DNA from: Eremococcus coleocola DSM 15696
GTDB taxonomy: Bacteria; Bacillota; Bacilli; Lactobacillales; Aerococcaceae
Assembly (NCBI RefSeq): GCF_000428865.1
Contig: NZ_AUAT01000001.1
Location: 1-64,000, forward strand
DNA: 64,000 nucleotides
Reading direction: 5' to 3'
Numbering within the stretch: the first letter of the stretch is position 1; every line of letters starts with the position of its first letter. Under the pieces are notes generated by a model. It saw nothing but the letters and a program-made list of their open reading frames with translations. It did not search any database and was not told the DNA's origin. Position numbers and translations under genes: made by a program. Shown here one piece after another: positions 27,841 to 35,782 of the stretch.

Positions 27841-28473
27841 TTAGCTAAAAGAAACGGGTTTGAAATTTGTTTGGGGTAGTTTCAATTCAAACTGACCAAT
27901 AATAAAAGATGAAATAAAAGTCGTAACTAATGAAATTAAGACATTAGTAAAAGGCATATAAACTACAAATGATAAAGCTAATACAATAAAATCACTAATG
28001 AAATAGGCCATCGAGAGCGATAAATGATTGTATTTAACATTTATTAGGGCTAGACAATCTTCACCACCAGCCACACATCCCCGTGAAACAACCAAGCCGC
28101 AACCAAGTCCGACTAATATACCTCCAATAATAGCGGCAAATAGAGGGGCATCCTGTAAAGAAGGCAAGATGGGCCCTAATTTATAACATAAACTATAAAT
28201 GATTGAATAGGAAACAGTTGTAAGAATTGCCTTAGGTAGGAAAGCCCGACTCAAACATAAGAAACCAATAAAATAAAGACTTAAATCTAGAACTAGATTG
28301 ACTGTGGCTGGGTTAAAGCCATTTAATTGGTAAAAAACTAAAGCTAAGCCCATTACTCCGCCCTCACTAATTCGCGCGGGAATATGAATATTTACCATAG
28401 CAAAAGCCATAATGAAATTTCCTAAATTAATCCAAGCAAAATCTCTAAGACTTATTTGGAATTTATTAGTCAA
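27841..28473 (-). CDS. YitT-family membrane protein
   Basis: The product has five or six membrane segments and typical YitT (DUF161) features: IPARISEGGVMGLALVFY near the N-terminus, a GGILVGLGCGLVVSRGCVAGGEDCLAL-like loop, and a late TTFISSFIIGQ. The C-terminal soluble domain of many YitT proteins is absent. The start is unclear. The first common start codon is a TTG at 28473 with no binding site. A GAGG (28535-28538) lies 7 bases before an in-frame ATT at 28527, which would add 18 residues. Function of the family is unknown. Confidence 0.82.
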   Translation of the reverse strand: MTNKFQISLRDFAWINLGNFIMAFAMVNIHIPARISEGGVMGLALVFYQLNGFNPATVNLVLDLSLYFIGFLCLSRAFLPKAILTTVSYSIIYSLCYKLGPILPSLQDAPLFAAIIGGILVGLGCGLVVSRGCVAGGEDCLALINVKYNHLSLSMAYFISDFIVLALSFVVYMPFTNVLISLVTTFISSFIIGQFELKLPQTNFKPVSFS

Positions 28474-28746
28474 ATAATTAGTGAGAGATGCAAAAGAAAA
28501 ACCAATGTTTTGTTGCGTTTTAATAATAATTCAACCTCTTTTTTGTCTAAACACAGAGGCTTGTGCTTTTTGGCCATTAATAAAGACTACCCTGGCCGTG
28601 AGACAAGCTCCGTGCTGTACAATCTGATGGTGGTTGATGTGTTATTTTGTTTGATGATTCTTTCTTGTAAGAACTCTGATAGGCACACTTCTTCAACATA
28701 ACGATCACATCAGATAGTTAGTCACAATGAAGATAGCTGAACAGAT
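28474..28746 (-). other. Long untranslated stretch upstream of the YitT gene
   Basis: About 270 bases separate the nuclease terminator from the YitT gene. It contains GAGG (28535-28538) and short stems, such as GGCCA/TGGCC (28570-28595 area) and GCACA/TGTGT. A 40-codon reading frame on the minus strand (28701 downwards) has no binding site and no recognisable product. I could not match it to any T-box or riboswitch class. It may be a leader RNA or decayed sequence. Confidence 0.4.
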
Positions 28747-28817
28747 AAAAACTACCATATGGTACAAGACATTTTTTCATATGGTAACCATCGGGGTCTT
28801 ACCCCATCCCCGATAGG
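28747..28817 (-). terminator. Double hairpin terminator after the nuclease gene
   Basis: On the minus strand a GC-rich hairpin (CCCCGAT 28808-28814 with ATCGGGG 28790-28796) is followed by TACCATATG (28778-28786 complement) pairing over nine bases with 28753-28761, then GTTTTT. The second hairpin is a good intrinsic terminator. Confidence 0.75.
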
Positions 28818-28881
28818 ATACCACACTAAATAAAATATATGAAATATAATAACTCTGAAATATAAGGTAAACGTTTTCTTT

Positions 28882-29649
28882 CTATACTTCACATCCGATT
28901 CCATCATTATCCCGATCAAACTGGGGTCTAAAACCAGGATCGCCTGGATAAATAGGTGCTTTCCCTGCTGCTTTTACCTCTTTACAATTTTTATAATAAA
29001 CATCTTCATTTAAAATAGGATCTGTAAAGTTCACTTGATTGGAAGCGGTAGACGCATTAGTATTTAGATATTCGGCCTGGTTGATATAATTTATATCACC
29101 ATCCACCCAGACGCGCACACCTTCATACTTGGCCTGGTCTTGGGCAGCATAAATTGCTTCTGCATAAGGGGAGTTAGGTAAGTACGCTTGGATATAACGA
29201 GCAATCGCATAACCTTCCCTAACCATAATTTCTTCTAGCAAAATACCATCAACCCAAACATGGACTAAATCACGACCATATTTATCCTTTTCTGGGCCTT
29301 CGTATTCAACCTCGATCAAATCAGCTTGGCTCAATAGCTCACTAACTCTTTTCTTAGCAGCCTTACTATAGGGAACACCCCCTCGTAATTCGGGGACATC
29401 AATTAGTAAAAAGCGGGCTTTAATTGAGGGCTCGGTTTTTCGGTCTAAGATAAAATCTGCCGTATCCCCATCAATTACAGAATAATCAATGACTTCAAAC
29501 ACACTTTCTTGACTGCCTGCCCTTTGAGCAATTGTTGAATAGCCTAGGCTTTCGAAATCGATATTGGCAAAGACCAATGACTTTTGATTGGGATTCATAC
29601 AAGTAAAAATAAAAATAAATAATAAAATAAATTTAAAATAATTTTTCAT
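28882..29649 (-). CDS. Secreted thermonuclease-like protein with Excalibur domain
   Basis: The 255-residue product starts with a signal sequence (KNYFKFILLFIFIFTC to about 28). A staphylococcal-nuclease domain follows, with DGDTADF, ARFLLIDVPEL, KDKYGRDLVHVWVDG and MVREGYAIARY. It closes with an Excalibur calcium-binding motif (YYKNCKEVKAAG, then DRDNDGIGCE). Such proteins degrade DNA or RNA outside the cell, for nutrients or biofilm control. The ATG at 29649 has AGAGG 8 bases upstream. A Cys at position 17 does not fit a clear lipobox. Confidence 0.92.
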   Translation of the reverse strand: MKNYFKFILLFIFIFTCMNPNQKSLVFANIDFESLGYSTIAQRAGSQESVFEVIDYSVIDGDTADFILDRKTEPSIKARFLLIDVPELRGGVPYSKAAKKRVSELLSQADLIEVEYEGPEKDKYGRDLVHVWVDGILLEEIMVREGYAIARYIQAYLPNSPYAEAIYAAQDQAKYEGVRVWVDGDINYINQAEYLNTNASTASNQVNFTDPILNEDVYYKNCKEVKAAGKAPIYPGDPGFRPQFDRDNDGIGCEV

Positions 29650-29822
29650 TTGTTCAACCTCTTTTTTCTCCTTTCTATTATAATTACAACTTAAATATTT
29701 CGTCAATATACTATTTTTATCTAATATATTTTCACGAAAAATCACTCAAAAATCTTAAATTTTACTAGTTCAATGTTACTAAGTTTAACAAAAAATTTTA
29801 ATATTAATTTAAATGCATAAAC

Positions 29823-29851
29823 AAAAAACTAGCCCCCAAGGACTAGTTTTT
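29823..29851. terminator. Terminator downstream of the glycosyltransferase gene
   Basis: AAAAACTAG pairs with CTAGTTTTT around a 10-base loop. It suits minus-strand transcripts from the glycosyltransferase operon and is symmetrical enough to work both ways. Confidence 0.85.
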
Positions 29852-29875
29852 AATGTGACTATCAATTAAAAATAT

Positions 29876-30844
29876 TTAATGCTTTTCAATTTCTTCTTTT
29901 TGCGTGCGTTTAGCAATAATATATTTTGGACGAGCTTTAACTTCCAGATATATCTTACCAATGTATTCCCCTATAACACCAATGGATAATAATTGGATTC
30001 CTCCCATAAAGCAGACAACAATATAGGTTGAAGCCCAACCAGCCACTGTATTATCCGTCCAATATCCATAAAATACCCATATAATTAAAAGCAAACTGAG
30101 AAGTGTCGCAAAAGCCCCCATTAAGGTTACTAAGCGAATGGGCTTAATCGACAAACTTGTAATACCATCAAAAGCTAAGGTCAACATTTTTGATAGAGGA
30201 TAATGGCTCTCACCTTCCATTCGTTCATACCGTTCATACTCCACGACAGAATAATTAAAACCAATTAAAGGAATCAAGCCTCTTAGATATAAATTCACTT
30301 CTTTATAATTTGACAATTCATTTAAGACTCGCTTCGATAATAAGCGATAATCTGCATGATTATAAATGGTATCAGCACCTAAAAAGGCCATTAATTTATA
30401 AAAAAGTTGGGCTGAACTTCTTTTAAACCAAGTATCTGACTTTCGATTAGACCTCACCCCATAAACTATATCGGAACCATTTTGGTAGGCCGCGACCATT
30501 TGATCAATACAATTAATATCGTCTTGTCCATCACAATCGATAGTGATCACGATATCAGCTTGTTTTCTCGCTTCCATCATCCCAGCAAAAATAGCATTTT
30601 GGTGACCACGATTTCGACTTTGACTAATTCCTTGCGTATGGTGATTTTCCATTGAAAATCCTTCAATCAAATCCCAGGTCTTATCCTTAGACCCATCATC
30701 TACATACATAATCTGACTAAGAGGCGAAATTTTTGCTGCTTGAATTAAATTCCGAATTTTATTTAAGAATAAGGGATGAGTTTGAGGGAGTACTTTTGCT
30801 TCATTATAACAGGGAATAACTAAGTATAAGATCGGTAAGTCCAT
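29876..30844 (-). CDS. Membrane glycosyltransferase, family 2 (GtrB/DPM-like)
   Basis: The enzyme probably moves a sugar from a nucleotide donor to undecaprenyl phosphate. The GT-A domain shows LVIPCYNEAKVL (about 7-18), YVDDGSKDKTW, GHQNAIFAGM and DCDGQDD with the metal-binding aspartates. Two membrane segments follow (about 233-255 and 268-290), as in GtrB and polyprenyl-phosphate mannosyltransferases. It lies 19 bases after the large membrane protein, a pairing typical of glycan side-chain decoration. No GtrA-like flippase is adjacent. Confidence 0.92.
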   Translation of the reverse strand: MDLPILYLVIPCYNEAKVLPQTHPLFLNKIRNLIQAAKISPLSQIMYVDDGSKDKTWDLIEGFSMENHHTQGISQSRNRGHQNAIFAGMMEARKQADIVITIDCDGQDDINCIDQMVAAYQNGSDIVYGVRSNRKSDTWFKRSSAQLFYKLMAFLGADTIYNHADYRLLSKRVLNELSNYKEVNLYLRGLIPLIGFNYSVVEYERYERMEGESHYPLSKMLTLAFDGITSLSIKPIRLVTLMGAFATLLSLLLIIWVFYGYWTDNTVAGWASTYIVVCFMGGIQLLSIGVIGEYIGKIYLEVKARPKYIIAKRTQKEEIEKH

Positions 30845-30863
30845 TTTATCCTCCTAAATTAGG

Positions 30864-32369
30864 CTAATCTTGTGAATTCCAGCCTGGTATATAGTAAACA
30901 ATATCATTCAATAGTCTTGCTGCCAGTGGAATTAATGTGAATACATAGGTATAAAGATATTGACTCTTCCCTTCCCAGACCAAATGAAAAAGGAAGCCTC
31001 CAACGAGATAAATCATAAACGGTAGGAAACTTGCTTTTCCACGGAAGTGGATACAAATAAAAGCCAAACTAGCTATTAATATTAATAAATAAATTCCACG
31101 ACAGGCCTGGTAGATATTGGCAAAAGTAAAAGATTCTTGATGGAGACTTTCCCCCCACTTTGAATGATAAGTTTGTGCTGCTCGAGATGTGGTCCAAAGT
31201 GACTGGAAGGTTGGTTCAGTCCATTGAGAATCAATTTTTAAATTGAAATAATCTTGAAAATAAGCTGGATTTTCTTGAAAATAAGCAATATTTTCCTTAA
31301 GTTTGGTCTGTCCAATAGCTTTCGCTTGATCATAATCATTATTTACTTGAGACATAGTATTATAATTAAAACCATTATACCATCCTGCTGACCGGTCTAA
31401 GTTTTGAGGGTCAGTTCCCATGGCGACCCATAGATTCGATGGAGACCCACTAGGAAAATCCTGGTCGAGAATTAATTCATAACTAAAGGCTAATAAACGA
31501 CTAGGTAATATCAAGCAAGCAATCAAGCTTAAAAGAAGAAAAACTTTTGACCAAGAATTTTTACCAATTAGACTCACGAATAAACCAATAATAATCGCAA
31601 TAATTCCAATCGCGAAATTCTGTCGGATTATTACCGACAGACTAAAAGCCAAACAAGCGGTAAGGTAGTATGCCAAAGCAAATTGGCTTGCTTTGATGCC
31701 TTTCATTAGCAAATAGGCACCCAGGATTAAAAAGAAGAAACCAGGAATCAACCCATAGCCAAAGTGTACATAAATTAATTGGGGTAAAAATAAGAAGCTA
31801 AGCATAATGGTCATTGACTCTAGGCCATGACGGTCACCAAAGACGAGAAGAGTTAATTTAGCTACTAAGTAATTTATGGCTAAGATTTGCAAAAAGTTAA
31901 CAAAAAATATTATTTTAGGAGAGGACCATAATCTAGTTAAGAGTCCATCATAAATCATAAGTCCTAGCTGAAAAGGATATTTTAAAAAGTAATCTTCTGA
32001 AAAAACTGCTGCCTTATTTTCTGAAAAAAGAGTTTGACTCAACTGGTAGACAATATCAGCATCTGCCCTTAGTCCAAAATCAATTTGACTGGATAAGAAA
32101 ATAAAGAGAAGGCAATATATCAAAGAACAAACTATATAAACCGTTCGTCCCTTAAAGTTAGCTGCCAAAAACACGAGGGCTAAGCTCAAAGCGGCAAAAG
32201 GAAGCCATGACCAAGTTGCTTGTAAAATATCTACTTTTTCACCACCGATAAATTCTACATAAGCCATATGGTTTAGATTTCGCCAAATAAGCCAAGTTAA
32301 TACCAACAGGACACAAAGCTGGGCCATGTAAATTAATAATTTAGTTAAACTATTTTGCCATTGCTTCAT
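30864..32369 (-). CDS. Polytopic membrane protein, probable GT-C glycosyltransferase
   Basis: The 501 residues contain about ten to twelve membrane segments. A large extracellular region (about 310-410) includes NLDRSAGWYNGFNY and SKWGESL. I do not recognise a named family. The layout and the partner GtrB-like gene fit a GT-C enzyme that takes sugar from a lipid carrier on the outer face and adds it to a wall polymer or protein. An acidic loop after the first membrane segment may be the catalytic site, but this is inference. Confidence 0.7.
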   Translation of the reverse strand: MKQWQNSLTKLLIYMAQLCVLLVLTWLIWRNLNHMAYVEFIGGEKVDILQATWSWLPFAALSLALVFLAANFKGRTVYIVCSLIYCLLFIFLSSQIDFGLRADADIVYQLSQTLFSENKAAVFSEDYFLKYPFQLGLMIYDGLLTRLWSSPKIIFFVNFLQILAINYLVAKLTLLVFGDRHGLESMTIMLSFLFLPQLIYVHFGYGLIPGFFFLILGAYLLMKGIKASQFALAYYLTACLAFSLSVIIRQNFAIGIIAIIIGLFVSLIGKNSWSKVFLLLSLIACLILPSRLLAFSYELILDQDFPSGSPSNLWVAMGTDPQNLDRSAGWYNGFNYNTMSQVNNDYDQAKAIGQTKLKENIAYFQENPAYFQDYFNLKIDSQWTEPTFQSLWTTSRAAQTYHSKWGESLHQESFTFANIYQACRGIYLLILIASLAFICIHFRGKASFLPFMIYLVGGFLFHLVWEGKSQYLYTYVFTLIPLAARLLNDIVYYIPGWNSQD

Positions 32370-32486
32370 CTTTTCATACTCCCTATCTTATCCATTGCTC
32401 ATATAACTCAATCATTATACCTGACCATGATTTAAAAGACTATCCTCAATCTATATTTTTTATTGAACCACGATAGAAGGATGGTC

Positions 32487-33068
32487 CTAATTTTCACCTA
32501 ATATTTGAGCAACCTTTATTTTTAGATCCGGTAATACATCTTTCTTAAACCAGGGATTCTTAGCCTGCCACCTAAAGTTAAGAGGGCTGGGATGAACTAA
32601 AGGGAAATAATCAGGCAAATACTCTTGATAGCTTGCTACAGTTTGGGTCAAGTTCTTTTTAAAAGCTTTACCTAAATAAAACTTATTGGCATATGCCCCA
32701 ATTAATAAGGTCATTTGGATTTTAGGCATTAAGGCCAAGATGCTTTGATGATAATCATGTGCAATAAATTTCCTTGGTGGCAAATCACCACTTTTCCCCT
32801 TTCCAGGATAATAAAAGTCCATAGGCATAATCGCAACTACTTGGCTATAAAAACTTTCTGGACCAATTCCTAACCACTTTATTAAGGTTACCCCTGACTT
32901 ATCATCAAAGGGAATTAAGGACTTTTCAACATGAGATCCAGGTGCTTGACCAATAATTAGTAGTTTGGCCTCTGGATTAATTTGAAGCACCGGTGGGATT
33001 CCACGTTGACTATAACTTTCATTTCTTGGGTCTGTTTTCAAGGCTTGAATAATCTCTTCTATCGTCAA
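32487..33068 (-). CDS. Uracil-DNA glycosylase superfamily protein
   Basis: The 193-residue protein has LLIIGQAPGSHVEKS (about 34-48) and VHPSPLNFRW near the C-terminus. These are the two active-site motifs of UDG-like folds; the first resembles family 4 rather than family 1. No four-cysteine iron-sulphur cluster is evident, so it is not a classic family 4 enzyme. Activity on uracil is unproven for this branch. It lies 30 bases after an ArsC-like gene. Confidence 0.85.
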   Translation of the reverse strand: MTIEEIIQALKTDPRNESYSQRGIPPVLQINPEAKLLIIGQAPGSHVEKSLIPFDDKSGVTLIKWLGIGPESFYSQVVAIMPMDFYYPGKGKSGDLPPRKFIAHDYHQSILALMPKIQMTLLIGAYANKFYLGKAFKKNLTQTVASYQEYLPDYFPLVHPSPLNFRWQAKNPWFKKDVLPDLKIKVAQILGEN

Positions 33069-33098
33069 AAATCTAGCTTCCTCTCCTAATGAAATACA

Positions 33099-33452
33099 TT
33101 ATTTGTCAAAATTAGCTTGCCACTGATCTACTTTAAAACCAATTAAGATTTGATCCTTTTCTACTAATATGGGACGTTTAATCAGCATCCCATCACTCGC
33201 TAACAGTTCTATTTGTTGGTCTAAGGACAGGGTATCCAGCTTATCCTTGAGTCCCAGTTCTTTATATTTATTACCAGACGTATTAAAAAATCGTTTAATT
33301 GGCAACCCAGACACTAGATACCATTCCTTTAACTCTTCGGGCCTAGGCGTATCTTCCAGTATATGGCGACTTTCAAAGCCAATATTATTTTCTAGTAACC
33401 ACTTTTCTGCACGTTTACATGTTGAACATTGAGGTAAATGAATGAATTGCAT
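33099..33452 (-). CDS. ArsC/Spx-family thioredoxin-fold protein
   Basis: The 117-residue protein has the CSTCKRAEKWL redox motif (Cys9-Cys12) near the N-terminus and RPILVEKDQILIGF near the C-terminus, both typical of ArsC/Spx-like proteins. It lacks the RPI(I/L) context and RNA-polymerase contact residues I would need to call Spx itself, and resembles the YusI/YffB-type relatives. A glutathione- or thiol-dependent reductase role is typical but unproven. It shares a minus-strand unit with the UDG-like gene. Confidence 0.85.
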   Translation of the reverse strand: MQFIHLPQCSTCKRAEKWLLENNIGFESRHILEDTPRPEELKEWYLVSGLPIKRFFNTSGNKYKELGLKDKLDTLSLDQQIELLASDGMLIKRPILVEKDQILIGFKVDQWQANFDK

Positions 33453-33546
33453 GGGTCCAGACTCCTTTCAAGACTTAGTTCAAAGACAACTACTGTTTTA
33501 TTGTAACCCTGCTAGATAGAAATACAAGTAATTGGATAGTAATCCA

Positions 33547-33575
33547 TTGAAGGCTAATTATAAAATCGTTATAAT
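33547..33575 (+). promoter_or_regulatory. Promoter for the EndoU lipoprotein gene
   Basis: TTGAAG (33547-33552) and TATAAT (33570-33575) are 17 bases apart; GGGAGG and the ATG follow within 25 bases. Confidence 0.75.
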
Positions 33576-33598
33576 CATACTAGAATTGGGAGGAATAT

Positions 33599-34129
33599 AT
33601 GAAAAAATTAATACGCCTACTTTTTTTGTTAGTCACCCTTTACTCTGCCGTAGCTTGTCAAAGTAATTCAAGTAATCCAAGTCAAGCTAACCAAGAAAAA
33701 CAAGAAAGCCAGCTTCAGAATAGTCAATTTAGACTATCAGATCTAGAGAACACCCAACATTTCAATCGTAATGCCTTAGAACATATTTTTTACGGTAGTA
33801 TCAATCGCAAAGGTAATGCAACGGGTTACCATTACGAAGGTATCAGTCAAATGGCTCAAATTCTGCCTGACACCCGTTCCAAGAATGATAAGCATGGGGT
33901 TTACCGGGCTAAAGTAAAGATTGAAGGGCAAAAGAAAAAAGCCATGTCCACCTTCTTCCCCAAAGATTGGAGCCCCCAAGAAGTCGTTGATGCCATCAAT
34001 GAGGCCTATGACATGGCTGATCATGTTTCAGGCAATATCTATGAAGGAGCTAGTCAAGGCATTACTATCCAAATGTATTTAACGGATGATCAGAAAATTA
34101 TTTCGGCATTTCCAATTTATGAAAGGTAG
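33599..34129 (+). CDS. Lipoprotein with bacterial EndoU nuclease domain
   Basis: A signal peptide with the lipobox-like AVAC (Cys20) leads into a linker rich in Ser, Asn and Gln (21-45). Residues 55-176 fit the bacterial EndoU RNase domain: ALEHIFYG (His62), KGNATGYHYEG (His78), GVYRAKVKIEG (Lys105/107), STFFPKDW and a late AFPIYER. EndoU domains usually sit at the tips of polymorphic toxins; here the domain is alone and lipid-anchored. A promoter lies upstream and a small gene follows 6 bases later. A role as an exported toxin is inference. Confidence 0.83.
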   Translation: MKKLIRLLFLLVTLYSAVACQSNSSNPSQANQEKQESQLQNSQFRLSDLENTQHFNRNALEHIFYGSINRKGNATGYHYEGISQMAQILPDTRSKNDKHGVYRAKVKIEGQKKKAMSTFFPKDWSPQEVVDAINEAYDMADHVSGNIYEGASQGITIQMYLTDDQKIISAFPIYER

Positions 34130-34135
34130 ATAAAA

Positions 34136-34438
34136 ATGTATTATTATTTTGAAAAAAACAAAGGAAAATGGCATGTTAAGCTAGATGGTAAGGATAAAGA
34201 CCTACTTGATAGTTTCTTACAAGTGGAAGGAGCTAGTTTTTCCGACCTCATTATGGATGCAATCCAAGAAGTCAAAACTAGCAGGCAAAAAAGTGAATTT
34301 TCAGGAAATACCTTTAGTCTGAACTTAGATTCTAATCAAGCTCTTATCAGCGATGAACTAGGAGAACAAGAAATAAAACTAACCAGCCAAGACTTTATTT
34401 CAATTTTTATTTTCTGGTCGCGCTTAAGTCGTCGCTAA
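34136..34438 (+). CDS. Small cytosolic protein coupled to the EndoU gene, possible immunity protein
   Basis: The 100-residue protein has no signal or membrane segment. It starts MYYYFEKNKGKWHVKLDG and includes a predicted helix FSDLIMDAIQEVK. I do not recognise the family. It begins 6 bases after the EndoU stop, with its AAAGG site inside the EndoU end, so the two are translated together. In toxin loci that position is usually taken by the cognate immunity gene. A strong terminator follows. Confidence 0.65.
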   Translation: MYYYFEKNKGKWHVKLDGKDKDLLDSFLQVEGASFSDLIMDAIQEVKTSRQKSEFSGNTFSLNLDSNQALISDELGEQEIKLTSQDFISIFIFWSRLSRR

Positions 34439-34472
34439 GCAAACTTCTCTTATTAAATTTGAATACATTCAA

Positions 34473-34514
34473 AAAATCGCCTGCTGAGTGGATTTAAATC
34501 CTGCAGGCGATTTT
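34473..34514. terminator. Terminator after the EndoU pair
   Basis: AAAATCGCCTGC (34473-34484) and GCAGGCGATTTT (34503-34514) form a perfect 12-bp stem with A and T flanks, serving the EndoU pair and the converging CobW gene. Confidence 0.9.
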
Positions 34515-34570
34515 GTTAATTTTATGAATATCGAGAAAGATAAAAATAAATTCTTGAAAGGAAGTCCTTA

Positions 34571-35620
34571 CTACATGGATAGAGACTTCAAATCTGAAAA
34601 AGCATCTGTAATTAATTTTTCATCCATTTCCTTACCAATCAAAACCAGTTGCGTCTTCATTTTGTCATTATTAACCACTGGGTCAAACTGATAATTCATA
34701 GAAACACCTTGAAGTAAGTAGGCATGGTCTTGATTAGTCAATTTGATAAAGCCTTTATAACGATAAAGTCGGTCTTGTTGTGACATCATAAGCCAATCAA
34801 TGAAATATTGAACTTGATTACCATCTAAAGGTAAAGAAGTCTCTAGATAGATAGTTTCAATCCCATGGTGGTCATGGTGATGGCCATGATTATGACCTTC
34901 TTCGTGATGATGGTGATGGTCATGGTCTTCTTCGTGATCATCGTGATGGTCATGGTCATAGTTACTTTCCTCCGCCTGCAGCATGGCCTGTAATTCTTCA
35001 GGTTCAAATACTTTATTATATAATCCTTGATTGAAGAATTGATGGCTTTCAATAGGAACATCTAAGTCAAAGGGAATAACTTGAGCAAATGGATTTAAAT
35101 GACTGAGGTCTGCTTTAATCACGGAGGCATCTTCTTGACCTAGCTTAGAAAGATAAATCCGGTCTGCAAAGACTATCTGTTGAGAAACTTCTTCAAATTT
35201 TGTCAATGAGTCTTTATAATTAATGGCATCGACCACAGTATACACGGAATCAACAAAGAAAAAGTGGTCATTCCCTGCCATTAATTGAATTGTTTGTACA
35301 ATAGGTCTAGGGTCAGCAATCCCTGTCGTTTCAATAATGATATGTTTTAAATTCCACATCCCAGTTTGATACATATCACGAATATTCTTTAAGATGGCTA
35401 ATAAATCTGACCTTAAATTACAACAAATACAGCCTTGATTTAACTGATAAATTTCTTCAACTGATTCAAAGATTAATTTATGGTCTACTCCGACATCACC
35501 GACTTCATTTTCAATCACGGCAATTTCTTTGACATTTTGACTAGTTTTTAAGACTTGATTTATTAAACTAGTTTTACCAGAGCCTAAAAATCCGGAAACT
35601 AAGGTAATTGGAATTCCCAT
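34571..35620 (-). CDS. CobW/ZNG1-family GTPase, probable zinc metallochaperone
   Basis: The protein shows GFLGSGKTS (Walker A, 10-18), ENEVGDVG, the metal-binding GCICCNLR (63-70) and a C-terminal CobW domain. Between about 222 and 253 it has a linker with 17 His plus many Asp and Glu. Such proteins (YciC/ZagA type in Bacillus) move zinc to client enzymes and are induced on zinc starvation. A consensus promoter and a palindrome overlapping its -10 lie upstream, which suggests control by a repressor. It is divergent from yeiH. Confidence 0.92.
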   Translation of the reverse strand: MGIPITLVSGFLGSGKTSLINQVLKTSQNVKEIAVIENEVGDVGVDHKLIFESVEEIYQLNQGCICCNLRSDLLAILKNIRDMYQTGMWNLKHIIIETTGIADPRPIVQTIQLMAGNDHFFFVDSVYTVVDAINYKDSLTKFEEVSQQIVFADRIYLSKLGQEDASVIKADLSHLNPFAQVIPFDLDVPIESHQFFNQGLYNKVFEPEELQAMLQAEESNYDHDHHDDHEEDHDHHHHHEEGHNHGHHHDHHGIETIYLETSLPLDGNQVQYFIDWLMMSQQDRLYRYKGFIKLTNQDHAYLLQGVSMNYQFDPVVNNDKMKTQLVLIGKEMDEKLITDAFSDLKSLSM

Positions 35621-35664
35621 TGTGAACCTCTTTCTATCAAAACAGTAACCACTACGATTTATTC

Positions 35665-35703
35665 GATAAGTCTTATCATAATACCGAGCATTGAAATTGT
35701 CAA
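35665..35703 (-). promoter_or_regulatory. Promoter of the CobW gene with an overlapping palindrome
   Basis: On the minus strand TTGACA (35698-35703) and TATGAT (35675-35680) are 17 bases apart. The perfect palindrome GATAAGTCTTATC (35665-35677) overlaps the -10 and the likely start site, the classic place for a repressor. It is not a textbook Zur or AdcR box. Confidence 0.75.
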
Positions 35704-35727
35704 TATTTGAGCCTATAAAGGTTGATA

Positions 35728-35756
35728 TTGTCAGTTCGAACTCAAAACCCTATAAT
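35728..35756 (+). promoter_or_regulatory. Promoter of the YeiH-family gene
   Basis: TTGTCA (35728-35733) and TATAAT (35751-35756) are 17 bases apart. The spacer holds the palindrome AGTTCGAACT (35733-35742). Confidence 0.7.
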
Positions 35757-35782
35757 AAATGTATTAGAAATGGAGTTGACCT

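Noticed and set aside
28456-28701. An 81-codon plus-strand frame ahead of the YitT gene
   Set aside because: No binding site, no recognisable motif, and it overlaps the YitT N-terminus in antisense.
28747-28881. A riboswitch for the YitT gene in the double hairpin
   Set aside because: The hairpins lie right after the nuclease stop and end in a T-run, so a terminator explains them. No known aptamer pattern was matched.
33099-33452. Calling the ArsC-like gene spx
   Set aside because: The CxxC motif is present, but the length and other conserved Spx residues do not match well enough.
34843-35061. A minus-strand frame rich in Thr, Met and Ile over the CobW gene
   Set aside because: It is a shadow of the His/Asp-rich repeat codons read in another frame, with no start signal.
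35733-35742. AGTTCGAACT as a LexA/DinR box
   Set aside because: The Gram-positive SOS box is CGAAC-N4-GTTCG. The spacing here is wrong, so I list it only as a palindrome.
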